In this document: positions 13,501 to 25,824 of the stretch, one piece after another
Position numbering within the stretch: position 1 is the stretch's first letter
Layout of the letters: each line of letters opens with the position of its first letter
Assembly (NCBI GenBank): GCA_942159475.1
Contig: OW804098.1
Coordinates: forward strand, 78,609,178 to 78,673,177
DNA length: 64,000 bases
Source of the DNA: Sthenelais limicola
Taxonomy: Eukaryota; Annelida; Polychaeta; Phyllodocida; Sigalionidae
Direction of reading: 5' to 3'
Program-made: the position numbers and the translations under genes
Notes under the pieces: generated by a model
Seen by the model: only the letters and a program-made list of their open reading frames with translations
The model's database searches: none
Told to the model about the DNA's origin: nothing

Positions 13501-15554
13501 TTGCACAAGATCAAGATCCCATATTATAACTTTGGTAGCTATCAATATTGCTTTTTCGAAAGACTTATAGCAAAAGGAGTATGTTTTTCTTTAGGGTATT
13601 CAACGCCCAAAGACAGCGTGTGTTATGCGTGTATATACATTTAGTGCACAATATCCTGTATGTTCACATAGCAATCTATTATGCACATAGCAACTGTGTA
13701 TTTCATTTCATTGATTTTTCGTAGGCATTTTGCACGAGAGGCATTATTCATAACGCCAAGGACAACATTCGAGGGAGAGGTGAAACATTCCTACTAATCA
13801 AAGCTCCTCGTTTTAGCCGAAATTATTTTATCAAATTTTATAAAAAGATGTAACGGCGTATTAAGCGAAAACAATTACTTCCAAACGTTTTCTAATAAGG
13901 TTTTAGTTTAGATGTTTATTCAGTAAATCAACAATACATCACATGGACGTCGTTTCCAGTGTCTTAATGAATTGAATGAGTCCTTGATTAGAAATATCTT
14001 TACGTTTGGATGAGCGTCCTGAAGGAGATTCATTTGGTCATGAACTAGGTTCTAGGTAAAGAAATATAAGTTTATTTCTTATATCTATTTTTTTTTAAAT
14101 ATTTGGAAGGCACTCATTTATACCATACAAGGATTGTGATAAAACGTTGGTGGTCGGCACAGTCGTTTATCTCCAAGAAAAAGACCACCTCTTTTATCGC
14201 CTTTTAATTCCTATAATAAATGTTCCGGTATTCAATGAAATCTTTCAAGAGAGAAATTGTACCAATTACGTTTTGCCAGAAATCGGAGGCACAATTTCGA
14301 AATTAATGAAATTACTTCTTCTGGCCATAAGATGTTCATGGGGTCATTATGGTAATCGTCTTCTAAAAATGTCTCGCGTCCTATTGGTTTAAGCGCTTTC
14401 AGCTTATAATGATTTGGTTAATAAAAATTCAAATTTGACTTCTTTATTCAAGATGACTATTTCGCTGTACATGGAGGATTAGGATTACTCTGTACAAAGG
14501 TTCACGTATTATAATAGATATATCGGATCTAATTAAACTTTATTGCTCAGTCTGATACTCCAATCCTTGGGATAATAGGCATTCTCTTATAACATTTTTA
14601 GTTCTCATGCAGATAAGCAAATAACCTAAGGTTGGAAAAGGAAATCGTCACAAGGCTTTGGTCTCAACTGAACTATTCGGGCCAGAAGCTGTATAGTTAT
14701 AGAACGATAGCTTAATAACAAATGAGTCTATCCTCTGTTTATCATTACCCATCTCCCCATCAATAACATGTCAACCTATTATATATAATAAAATATATAT
14801 AAGAAATATATAATCATTTTTCTCCTACCTGATATGTTACCGAATAGTAGTTTGATTTTTTCATCATATCAACAGTCAAGACTAGTAAGATAATAGGCGT
14901 GCCCAACTCATATATCTGTTTGTTTGTTTTTGTTTTGTTTGTTTATTGATAACATTTTATCACAATCGATAATAATTCTCAGCGTATCCAAAATATTACA
15001 GAAAATCTTAGTGGTCACAAGTCATCATTTCATATGAGATAGTCATTTCTATGAAAGCCGTCTTCCATCAGATAGGTATGCAAAGTTCTACAGTGCAAGG
15101 TTAGTAGTAAGAGTGCCACTTTCCCTACATATGTTATCACGTCCTCGTTGCTTCGGTTTTATGAGTGGCCGCATAAATATTCTACCTAAATAACAGCTAC
15201 CTAAATATCCATAGTAAACTAGGCGAATCTTCCTTTTACATTCTATGTAGGAGGCAGCAATGCAAGTTTAGGTGATGTTGTGCCGGAGACAGAAAGGCAC
15301 AGTTCTAAAACAGCGGGCAATCTTTGTGTAATGGGAGGGGGAATGCAATGGATATCATAGGCTTAATACTCTAAATATAGTCTACTTGTTCAACCAGTAA
15401 ACTCATAGCGGTAAAATGTCCTTATAAATGAAATAAATTGTTTAACTTTGGAATTGGAATCACTGTTTCAGCCTACAGTGGACCATCACCCCGTTTTCGA
15501 CCCCTAGCACTGATCTGCACATGACCATCATTAAAATAACTACAGACGAAAAAC
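10561..15554. other. Non-coding, no clear feature
   Basis: Nearly 5 kb without a supported gene. Open frames at 12.82-13.06 kb (minus) and 14.15-14.39 kb (plus) show no recognised motif. A T-rich block at 14.92-14.95 kb (TTTGTTTGTTT) is simple sequence. Confidence 0.4.
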
Positions 15555-15733
15555 AAACAATTTATACGACACCCCCCCCCCCCAAAAAAAAACCAAAAAA
15601 AAACAAAACAACAACTATAAAATACAAAGGGACGCAGAGATTCTACCATTAGAAATGTAAGAGCCTCGATGGCAGGAAATCTGAATAAAACCTTTTTTTT
15701 TTAAAAAAACAAAACAAAAAACAATTTATACGA
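15555..15733 (+). mobile_element. Small retro-insertion with target-site duplication, AATAAA and poly(A)
   Basis: The 15-bp word AAACAATTTATACGA occurs at 15555-15569 and again at 15719-15733. Between the copies is a 149-bp insert that starts with a C run and A runs, carries AATAAA at 15684-15689, and ends in an A-rich tail (AAAAAAACAAAACAAAAA). Direct repeats plus a signal and A tail are the usual mark of LINE-machinery insertion of a short transcript. The source RNA is not recognised. The homopolymers at the 5' side are odd and could partly be sequencing noise. Confidence 0.6.
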
Positions 15734-16465
15734 ACGAACCAATAGCCCAAACCCTCATCTGAATTTGCTATGAAGATATCGCTGGAGACGTTCTATTTTG
15801 GAGAGCATGATCAACGAACTCTGATGAACAATCTGATAATCAAAGTAATGAAAGGCAAACACGTTTCTCTTTCAAGGGAATCATTTCCACATTGATTTAT
15901 TGACCTAAGAAATGGAGGGCATCGCTCATAGTATTGCCAAAGAAAGCAACCAAAAGTCCGGACGGTATTGTTGTCTACTTAATGTTTTCCTTATCAATAT
16001 TGGAAAAGACTTTGGTCTGTCACCAGCATGGCAAAACCCACTCGATTATATCACTTTAAGAAAGGATCAATAGTGGGTCAATTAAACAACCGGTCGGGGA
16101 CACATGGTCCTCAGACTCAGCACCACTGGGTTTTACTATTGGTAATGAAAATGGCCATGCACTGAATGCTAACCGTAAACGAGTGGAATGGTCGTGAAGC
16201 CGGGATAGATCGCCTATTATTGGTTTTGGGGCTCCCAAGAAAGCCCAAGGCCTTTGGTATAATTATATAGCGTCGTCATGGGGAAGAGAGCATTTTTAGG
16301 GAAGTGAACTAGTACCAATAGGTCTGGATATTAGCACTTTCCTCTTATCCCGGATAGACACTGGAGGAGAAAATTCTTAAATACACGCAGGAAAGTACTG
16401 ACATTCCTTCAGATAAAAGCGAGGCGCTCCCTCAAATAATTTGAACCTACCACCCGATATAGTTT
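15734..16465. other. Non-coding, no clear feature
   Basis: A 60-codon minus-strand frame at 16.06-16.24 kb has no motif. Nothing else supported. Confidence 0.4.
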
Positions 16466-16498
16466 TTAGCAGAAGCTCAGAAGCAGAGCTTCTGCTAA
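16466..16498. repeat. Perfect hairpin, 13-bp stem, 7-nt loop
   Basis: TTAGCAGAAGCTC, loop AGAAGCA, GAGCTTCTGCTAA. Isolated, with no gene beside it and no terminator T run. Confidence 0.8.
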
Positions 16499-16654
16499 TA
16501 TGAATTGGGAAAAGGGGAATTCAATCAATTGGCACGATCAGGGCAACTTTCTTTATTAGGCGCGACTTTCTCTAGCAGATGGTAAAGTGTGGCTAGTAAT
16601 ACCTGATACACTCAACGTGATGCGATTATGCGGAAAAGGATTCCGATTGTTCAA

Positions 16655-17065
16655 TGGGGAACCCCTTTAACTTTGGAACGTCGCTCGTACATCTGGTCCT
16701 GAGAAACAGTACAGACTACCAGCCCATCTTAATGTTTGTGCAAGAATGCGGCCATCCAGATACGATCTGTTTATACAAATAGAAAGAGCATAAAAACTCT
16801 GAATACCACCCTTAAAAGTTGAATTCCATAAAAGCACAGGGTGGTATTCTGCGTTTAAAAAATAAATGAAGGAAAAAAACCAAAGTGGCGAAATGCTTCC
16901 TGAGCCAGGGCTCGATCGCATAATCCTGCAATTGGGAACCATACGCGCTACCGCTAAGCAACCCATTTATGCATAGGGTTAAACAACAAACCCCTCTAAA
17001 TTTGGAACAACATCGCCTGTATATCGGGTCTGGAGAAACATAGTATAAAGTACCGGCCCATCTCA
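16655..17065 (-). repeat. Tandemly arranged, diverged SINE pair
   Basis: Two related blocks lie about 330 bp apart: ACCCCTTTAACTTTGGAAC... near 16660 and ACCCCTCTAAATTTGGAAC... near 16988. Both continue into GAGAAACA...CAGCCCATCT / GGCCCATCT. Frames read across both copies give related peptides (LRWAGSLY and LRWAGTLY), which is why overlapping open frames appear here. I read the block as a SINE dimer or tandem duplication, not a gene. Confidence 0.6.
16886..16964 (-). repeat. tRNA-like SINE head (minus strand)
   Basis: On the minus strand GGGTTGCTTAGCGGTAGCG gives a Pol III A box and GCGATCGAGCCC gives a B box at normal spacing. The arms do not fold into a full tRNA, so this is a tRNA-derived SINE promoter region. 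It sits between the two copies of the diverged tandem repeat. Confidence 0.6.
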
Positions 17066-17279
17066 AACAATTAAAAACAAAATAGTCAATAGGCCAATCT
17101 CTCGCTTCATATAATTTCCGGACTTTGAGGGGTGTCCATACAACCAATGTTCCCTTAAAGTAAAATTCTGTGTTGCCTCTAATATGATACTGTTATATTG
17201 ATGACTAGCGAAGTACCCGTCCTTTGAACGGTAAAGAACAGGTAGGCTTTCTATGAAAGGTATGGTCAAGAATGTTATG

Positions 17280-17585
17280 GTCTTCCTCTCACTCCCTCTC
17301 CCCCTCTTCTCTTCCTGCCTCTCCCCTCTTCTCTCTCCCTGTCCTCTCCCCCACTTCTTCTTCTCTCTCACCTTCTACCTCTTCACTTTCATTCTCTCCC
17401 TTCCTCTCTCCTCTCCATCCCTCCCGTCTTTCTCTCACCTTCTCTTTCGATCCTCTTCTTCTTCTGCTTTTCCGATTCCGCACACCATCTTCCTCCTCTT
17501 CATTGCTCTCCCCCCTCTGATCTTTCACCCACTCTGCCCCACCTCTCATCTCCCTCTTTTTCCATGCTCTCCCCTCCCTTTCTCC
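17280..17585 (+). repeat. CT-rich low-complexity tract
   Basis: About 300 bp of almost pure pyrimidine (CTCCCTCTCCCCCTCTTCTC and similar). Long frames on both strands here are composition artefacts. Confidence 0.9.
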
Positions 17586-19789
17586 TGTGATAGAAATAAC
17601 AATAAACAAAAAGATAATATCAAATTCCTTCAGTTGATTTTTCAACAGACATATTATCAATTAATGGTACAACTGTTTACCATATAATGCAAACAGTAGA
17701 CAGATAAACTTGATCGTGCTTCTGCTACGTTTCTTCTCGGGAAACGCAATAAGATAATGGTCAACTACCAAAAGACAGCTGCAACTGCTAACGATAAACC
17801 ACTGTAAGTATAAGAGTTAACAGTAATCTGAAACACTTTTACCGGTAACAGTCAGTGATACTTGCTGTGAGCTCATATATAGAGGGTGATGCTAACTGTA
17901 ATGGACTTAATTTACAGGGGTGACATGCGCTATTATCCTCTAAGTAGTAGAAGGATGAGAGTCAATAGAAGCATGTTCTGTTATGGTATGACAATGTGCA
18001 CAAGCTACCGAATTCGACCTTCAAGGAAACTGTAAGCGTGTTCCCTGCCTAAACCACTTCTCTTCCCACCTCATCTAATCTAATACAAATTCCATTAGAG
18101 TACCCCGATTTAAATGTAAATCACGCCCAAGACATAAACTAATCTGCAATTAATGTGATCTGTCTGTTAGATTTCTTCGCATCTCCTCTTACATGCGTCC
18201 AAGTACTATGGAATTAAGAATGGAAACTTCTTCTATTGGCTCGTCATTATTGTACAGAGGGCTTTAAAGAGAAGAGCCTTTACTTCATGGCCATGAATTT
18301 ATGGTATATGCAGCAGGGGTAGTATAGACACACGAAGACACCTAAATGCAATTTGAAATGTATTAAGAAAATAGATCATGAGTTACTGCAGAGGGCACAT
18401 ATAACACAACAGCTGAGGGCTGTAAGGGACGAGGGAATTATTTCGTTTAGGCATTCCATGTTATGGTGTTCTGGCTGTTGCTAAATGGCGTGAAACAATT
18501 CCAAAACGGTCCAATATACTATACCAGTTCGTTATAACTTCATAAAAACGGGCAAATATTTTACACAAAAAGATAACAGGTCTGTATGATTAGGACTTAT
18601 AGATAATGTTATTCTAGGGAAGGTGACAGAATATATTCTTATTTAAGTAAGGTTTGGGTATAGCCTGTAGACATAACTAAAAGATAAGCTAAAATATGTT
18701 GGAGATGAGATAAGCCACATAAGAAAGCGAGAAGCGCCATGTCATATTTCATTTTAAATTCTCGGGAGAGTAATATCGTCAAGATTGGAGGTTGGGTGAT
18801 TTTTGTTCGATCGAATATGTCGAGCAATAAAACGCTCACATACGCTACAAAATACATCAGCAACAAAATTGCACTAGAATTACAACGTTCAAATTCCATC
18901 TAAATAATATCTCCGTGGGTTTCAAATTCATGAGATGATAACATACTTACATTCGTATTTACCACTCGTGACATTGTTTTAAACACCCTTTACGCAACCG
19001 AGGTTGACTGGTGCCTATTAAAACCTAATTATGTTTTGCATGGACTATTGTATCGCAGAGTCAAAGCAATTATTGGAGGTTGTTATATATGATCTCTCGG
19101 GTGCACCATCTGCTTTGCACTCATTTTAAAGAGGTACACAAAAAAGATCACCAGTTCCAGCTCCTCAATCTTCCAAGGTAAATAACTTTGATGGTTGAGG
19201 TAAATCAATTTGTGTATACAATGAACAAACCCGACACGTTTCACCATATATCATCGCGCCTCACCCTATCATCCATGGCTAAGACGCCAAGTGTATTCCT
19301 TATGACAAGTTTGGATGGGTGATAATAGGATTAATTACCTCCCGTCTATATATCCCAACCTTCCGAGCGTGGTTTATAAGCTGGCTTCCTCGTCATTAGG
19401 ACCTCCGTGCAGACACGCAAAAGCAAGGGATTGTGCCTTAGATTTCAGACTCTAGTAAGGCAGAACCAGCCCATGATTGGCAATACCAGGCGGGATTTGC
19501 ACTAAACCCAGCCCAATTCTCTTGGCGGAACTTTCTCCATCCAGTAACTCCTAGCCGCCTTATAGCACCAGGCGCTGAAATTAATCTAATTTGTGAAATA
19601 TGGATTGAAATGCATTACAACCGAATATCCATTTCCCACGATATTGACATTCTCGGTTTCGTTTCCGATCCTTGCAACTGGTTTCTTATATCTAGTTCTG
19701 ACATTTTAATTTTTCGACTTTCCCTTGTGTTAATTATATTAGCGTGCTTTTCCAACAAGCACTTTGTATACAATACTCGCTGCACTCGA
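17586..19789. other. Non-coding, no clear feature
   Basis: One minus-strand frame (18.64-18.90 kb) is hydrophobic but has no splice sites or motif. Nothing supported. Confidence 0.4.
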
Positions 19790-19985
19790 GGCGAATGAGC
19801 CGAGTGGTTAAAGCACTTCACTACAGTGCCGAGGGTTGTGGGTTCGAGTCGCCGGCTTGGGCCAACGACTGGAAATGTTAAAATATCTCTGCCCACCCAG
19901 CAGCGAATGGGGATTCATTTCAGTTGTTATACCTCCTTGTGTCAAGTAAGGGTTTACCCTAATGGTACCATAACAAATTTTAATA
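19790..19985 (+). mobile_element. tRNA-derived SINE
   Basis: The head has an A box (TGAGCCGAGTGGTTAAAGC), a clean anticodon arm (GCACT, loop TCACTAC, AGTGC), a long variable arm and a B box (GGTTCGAGTCG). This points to a serine- or leucine-type tRNA ancestor. The body continues CCCACCCAGCAGCGAATGGG and ends near the ATATCATTTGATATCATTT repeats. The 3' sequence after the B box does not close an acceptor stem, so it is a SINE, not a tRNA gene. Confidence 0.75.
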
Positions 19986-20086
19986 TCATTTGATATCATT
20001 TCATGATAATGTATCTAGATACATATGTGATCCGTACATTAATTATCCCAGTCAGCCTTTCAGGCTACCTGCCGTTTAGTATACCA

Positions 20087-20398
20087 ACTAGGTTTTACCA
20101 TCAGAATGCACGAGGAATAAATATTACTTTAATTTTACCTCGTTGATTATAATTATGTTACACCAACCGTAACATATTTGGTAGAGCACTTTCAAGATTC
20201 CAGTACCTCAATGCAGGGATTGCGACAATCAAATGTGCAAAGAGAGCAAGCTAAGCTACAAACAGAGCTCCAGAAGCAGAGAGGTGAATTAAGGACCATA
20301 GAATACTAGGTTTTACCATCAGAATACAGAAGGGATAAATATTACTTTTAATCTACTTCACTTCGTTCCTCACATGTTACAACAACCATAACACAGTG
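20087..20398 (+). repeat. Diverged tandem duplication, period about 222 bp
   Basis: ACTAGGTTTTACCATCAGAAT with a following ATAAATATTACTTT... and ATGTTAC...CAACC.TAACA occurs at 20087-20187 and again at 20309-20398. The intervening sequence is not obviously duplicated. Confidence 0.7.
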
Positions 20399-22346
20399 AA
20401 GGTTAGACAGCGAAGGAGAGGGATGGGTTCCACCTCTCATATGATAAGCTCTGCCCTAGACACTGTGGAGCTTGACATCCACCGCCCCTACGGTCATACT
20501 AGGCTATGGGACTTTCCCTAGGTACGTACAAAGTATACATAATGAGACAGAATATGTACCAAGCATTAAGAAGGCCAACCTATTGATCGCGGTAGCTAAA
20601 CTGGTGTGATATAGCATGTAGCAGTGAGAATTTCAGGGGTAATTTTAATAGACTATGTTAAGGTCGCAAATGGAGTACTATGAGATCAGAGTCTAGCATA
20701 TTGACTCTGCAAAACCCATCATATACGCCATTGATATCACTCTATTCCTATTCCCCTGTTTCATCTGCAGAGGTTAGGGTTTGTGAGTACGGTTTTCAAT
20801 TGCACAGGAGAGGTTAAATGATGACAAGTGCCGACGAATGAAAGCGTTAACAGAATGAATGAATTTGCTGTGAGGGTGAGAGGAATGCAATGATATATTA
20901 GATGGAGTATCTAAATTCAAGATGTACAAATAGTATAATTTCTTTCTAACATGATATGATCAATTATTCTATATAGAAGGGGAGTATATTATGTACACCT
21001 CAATATATGCATGAAGGTCATTATCCTTGACAAAAAAGGAACTCCTTCTACATCATACATAATGGCAGAAAATTAATTGTATAATCACCCGGGATTTTAT
21101 ACAATTTCGAAAGATAATAAATGTTGTAGTTCAATAATATCAGTAAGATAAAATCCTATTTTCTTATATCAGAATTTAAATATTCAGATCTTTCAAAGAA
21201 CCTGACAAACATTCGGTGAATAACGAGCATTGGCCTAGCGGAAAGTCATAAGTGTGCGATTTAATACCATTTTTTCTAAGCATGATACAAATAAATTCTC
21301 ATTTACGAACACCAAAACATAGAATGAATGATTGATACTTTGTAAATGAATAAAAACAATATGGGGTGGAACACTAAGTTCTATTTCACGAAAGATTAGG
21401 AAAATGGGGAGTTCATAATATAAAACTAAATAAGTATTGTAATGAAAGATGTGGACTGAATATGAATAAAGGAGTTATACATCGGATTGGGTTTCAAATG
21501 TTAATGGATGACGCTAACCAGGCCGTGGTAATGCTTCACTAGTTGGAAAAGGAATTGGTGAATGCATCGAATGGGAGGTGCACCGAAAGAACCCGTCAAG
21601 TATTAGAACCCTTGAAAATAAAATCATAATACCGAGAGAAGATACGATTTGAACAGTTCTCTTCGACCTTTGCACTCTCTAACTTGCCAGTGATAAAACA
21701 ATTCTGTATGGGTTCATAACAACCTGGCACTCTTCCATATATATTATTGCAAAGTCTCCCTATTCTCACTGAATGTAATGGACTAGAAATTGAAGCAGAT
21801 AGGTTGTATGTTAACTAATGTAAATAGAAAAAGTAAGACAAATAGGTTTGGGAGACAATTGTATAGGTCACACAGAATAAAGGTATATAACATGTATTCT
21901 TACACAGGTTAAGCAGCTAGGCGTAATGGACTGATGCTTGGCTTGGGGAAGGCATTGAGAGCCTCTAGGAAACACACATGCTCGTGACAAATCCGCAATA
22001 GCCAAATCGCCACCTTTTTATTATCTCTCACGACTACATAACTTCTACTATGCATTACATGTACCTTTTTACATCAAAATGTTATCTGCGTTAAATGGAA
22101 ATCTACAAAAATCAAATCTCCTAAATCAAGTCCACCCCCACTCGCGGATAAACAAAAGAATGATACAAAGGAGTGAGAGAGGTCAGCGGTTTAGTCAGAT
22201 GCTTCAATTTGAACGGAAATGATGAGGGTATCTGTTATATTTTAAAAACTACTTTACTCGTTCGACTGGTTAAATATGGCAATGTTCTGATGTAGCGTGA
22301 CTAGTGCTATGCCATAGCATTAGGCCATCGCCACACTGAAACACAG
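20399..22346. other. Non-coding, no clear feature
   Basis: No gene or repeat end recognised. Confidence 0.4.
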
Positions 22347-22490
22347 TCCATGCAGTAAGAGGAAATGTGATGAGAACAAGCAACCTCCAGCCTTGTATAG
22401 CTCAAAGGACAAGAAATGCATTGCTCTCTTTTGCTTTGATCCGGGGCAAGAAGGAGAGAGGATATTGGCAGCACAACGTGTCAGACAGAG
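22347..22490 (+). CDS. Candidate internal exon, product unknown
   Basis: A 144-bp plus-strand block follows ACACAG|T and ends at CAGAG|GTATAAAC, open in one frame with phase 2 at both ends. It reads PCSKRKCDENKQPPALYSS, then a CIALFCFDPGQEGERI core: four cysteines, charged residues and a plausible codon mix. No family recognised. The acceptor lacks a good pyrimidine tract and the reverse strand is also open for about 60 codons, so the call is weak. Confidence 0.25.
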
Positions 22491-23183
22491 GTATAAACGC
22501 CTCATACTTTGAAGGCCACATACATGTATAAGAATTATACCATCAATGTTAGAAATACTCGCTTTTCGTGAGGCCCAGGGCGATATATCACAGGCTATAC
22601 ACCTTTTACATCTATAGATATACTGTCAGTATTAAAGAGTGAGGCTATTTGAGCTGAATAGTTCATGCAATCTGGGAGTGCGATTTTCTATAGAATGGAA
22701 AATAAGCCATGAGCTGGTGTTGATATGCTAAGCAGTCATAGTAAATGTATCGCAGCAACTCCTTAATTGTGTAATTGATTAGTAGTAATTTGCCTGCAGT
22801 TAGACGTAAGGATTGCTTTCTAATGGCAATGAATAACTTTGTAATGCAAAAAAGTGGTTTCTCGTTTTACTAAAAACCTTTGATTAAAGGCCTTATTTCT
22901 TAGCTCATAAATACAAGCATCCATTACCCATGGTCGCCTTGATGACAAGATGAATGTTCCAAAAAGATCTTCCTTCTAGAATCATAATTAGCAGGACCAG
23001 TTCTGGGCATTTCAAAGAACCAAGAAAAGGTCTGAGTACACAGATCCATGCTGCGTACACAGATGAATACCTGCTTCTACCTCGTGTCCTAATGTTGCGG
23101 TCAAATAATTGCACCGCAGTAAAAACAATGTTTTTCGCTGCGAATTGGAGAAAGAGTTATTCTTTAGTAAAGAACTAATTCAG
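22491..23183. other. Non-coding, no clear feature
   Basis: Overlapping open frames on both strands near 22.9-23.1 kb show no motif. Confidence 0.4.
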
Positions 23184-23275
23184 TGGGTGAGGTTGTGCAG
23201 TGGTCTAAAGCATTGGCTTTACATCCAGGGGACTCAAAGGGACACCGTGAGTTCGAATCCCATGAGCGGATTTGT
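23184..23275 (+). mobile_element. tRNA-like SINE head
   Basis: A box-like GTTGTGCAGTGGTCTAAAGC, a leucine-type long variable region (GGGGACTCAAAGGGACACC) and a perfect B box (GAGTTCGAATCCC). The acceptor stem does not close. Little SINE body can be traced beyond about 23300. Confidence 0.65.
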
Positions 23276-25176
23276 GCGGATTTCAACGGATGTCGGAGTC
23301 TCTTCCTGGAAACAGAATAATCAAAAAACAACTCCCTATTCATGTCTCCAATAAATCAATCTATTGACAGAATATATTCAGGATATGTTCAGGTGCGTAC
23401 ATGTGTATGCTGCATGTGCCTGATGTGCCCGGGAATTATTTCGCTTTACTCCATGTGCAATTTGATTGAGATCATTGCAGGAGAAACACATTTTGTCAGT
23501 ATGAATATAAGAAAGTAAAATAATATTATATTGGTGTTTGCTAAAAGCTTTGTGGGGGACGCAGAAGATAGACTCTGACAGGAGAGACCTATGTGAAACC
23601 TATCCTTTCGTAATTCGTTTAGTTTTGAAGACTACCCACATAGAAATTGGAATCATTTGGCGTAGTCGCGAAGCTAGGACCACAAGTGGGGTGGCGTGGA
23701 GACCGGAGACACTGATTTAATCGTCGGATGTTAGACTAATATCTTATTACATTTCAATAAACAAAGTAATCATTCGAATCAACTGTGAATAGAGGACTGA
23801 CTAGACACGCAGGCGTCTGAAAGTGACTTCTTATAAGCTTCATCATAGACGAAAGACGTGCCACTTTTAACGAGAGACAAACCTTGCATGACATCATGTA
23901 ATAATATCAATATTACATCGAGCTCCACTCACGGTGGAAGGAGAAGTCAAGAAGTGTCTCTAAATCGAAGAGGCAATCTATTGTGACAAATTACCTTAAC
24001 ACCAAGCTGCAAGAGGAGCTGTGATTTTTGCCACGGGGGTAACATCAGTCCATATCAAATAATGTGGGTGGATTGAGTGTACATAAATTATTGATAAATG
24101 AGAGTAACACAGCACTTTCAAGACTGGAATTCCATAAATATTCGAAGGATGGGATACTCGGAGGTCTCAACCAATCAATTCCCTCTAAAATGTTATGGCA
24201 ATAAATGAAATGTACTCCTTATCCATTGAATGAAGTACTATTTCTTGGATAAGGAGTAGCCTATGTACACACCATTTATTATCTTCTTCAACTCTTCTTG
24301 AACGTTATTATTGTTTGAAGGAGGACCCGCCGCGAACTCTCAGCCGGACACACGCAACGATTAAGCAATAGTTGCACGGGTTCAGGCTACACGTTCGACC
24401 CATTCAATAAGTGAACCCATTCTTTGTTGACACAAATGTGTCAGACGTCTCTCTTCCTTCTTTCTTAACCTTCTAAAGATTGAAGGAAATGAATGGCAAA
24501 CAAAGGTTAACACGTTCTCTTGTTGGCACCAGGATGTCTTTCACATAACTTCTCTGTCCCAGTGTTACGAAAGGCGCACATTCGGTTTAACAAACTATGG
24601 TGGAAACCATCGGTGTTTAGTCTGTGGTTATTGAAGGCAAACGCGAGTATCGATTGGAAAATGGAAATAAATGCCATTTTTTCTGTAACTTTTTTTAATA
24701 TATATTCTCGAAGTGTTTCTAGCCATAAAATGAATTAAATACCTGAAGGAGGAAGTATTGGGGATCCAGAAAAGCAAAAGCAGTCACTGTAACTGGTGCC
24801 TCAGTTTGTTCTAATATAGGGTTGAGGGAGTCAAACTAAGCTATGCCAGCTTACCCTGATAATACTGTACTCCTGCAGATTTCCGCCCCTCTCCATACAT
24901 CTCCAACCTTATTCTGTCTGGAGTTCATCACAGCTCACCACATGTACTGCACTATTGTATTACATAGGGAGATCAAGGGATCAGGAATTATTATGTTGAA
25001 AACAGGAGCCTCTGCACCAGAAGTACCAAAACATATATATTATGCTGGGCGCAAAATGGCATCATGGAAACTACTCAAATAACCTGGGAGTATAGTAATT
25101 GTGGTTGTGGGTATTCAGTCTATAGGCCCAAAGATGAGAGAGTCCCTTCAAACGGAGGGAAAGCCTCTCGCCCCAA
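23276..25176. other. Non-coding, no clear feature
   Basis: Short frames at 23.5-23.7, 24.5-24.7 and 24.8-25.1 kb have no recognisable product. Confidence 0.4.
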
Positions 25177-25236
25177 ACCGCAAAGTGCCATTATAATTTC
25201 ATTAAGACCGCAAAATGTCATTATAATCCCATTAGA
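25177..25236 (+). repeat. Tandem duplication, 30-bp unit
   Basis: ACCGCAAAGTGCCATTATAA... is followed by ACCGCAAAATGTCATTATAA..., two copies with a few differences. Confidence 0.8.
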
Positions 25237-25737
25237 TCGCCTAGTCCTAGGCCAGCAAAACCGATTAGCGCAGTAGGCGTCCAATCACTGACATACCATT
25301 GTTATCTGATCTGAGGGTTTAGGCTGGACTAATCATAGAAATGAACCCCAGGAAAATGACTTTTTAAGAAAGGTGGAAAAGAGCCTATTTTACCATAAAT
25401 ACCCTTGCTATTTAGGCCTGTTTAGTATACTACTTACCTAGGCGCTGACGACAAACAGATGCACACACATCGTCTTATAATGATTACCGATATGTGATCG
25501 ACGAGGGATTGTAACATTTGAGAACAAAAGACTGAGAACAAAGGACTCCTCTATGAAGATGTTCGAATAGGTATTGTTCAGATCCAATGATTTTAAGAGT
25601 ACCAGTAAGAACAAATCATTAATGATTTCACTTTTTGCACAATATTTCTTTCGAAATATCGGAGAATTGGGAGGGATTCTCCAATCTTCGACTTCAATAC
25701 ATAATGTAGTCTTCGATCAAAAGAACAAGGACAACCC
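25237..25737. other. Non-coding, no clear feature
   Basis: Nothing supported. Confidence 0.4.
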
Positions 25738-25824
25738 ATGTCTATGTTGAAAGACAACTTCAAGAAAATGCATTGGCAACTCAATGTCTATGTTGAAAGA
25801 CAACTTCAAGAAAATGCATTGGCA
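25738..25824 (+). repeat. Recent tandem duplication, 46-bp period
   Basis: Two copies of a 41-bp word starting ATGTCTATGTTGAAAGACAA and ending AATGCATTGGCA, identical over that length and separated by ACTCA. The identity suggests a recent slippage or end-joining event. Confidence 0.9.

Noticed and set aside
17253..17687. 144- and 123-codon frames on opposite strands
   Set aside because: Both are translations of a CT-rich low-complexity tract.
19790..19868. Functional tRNA-Ser gene
   Set aside because: Good A and B boxes and anticodon arm, but no acceptor-stem pairing; a SINE body follows.
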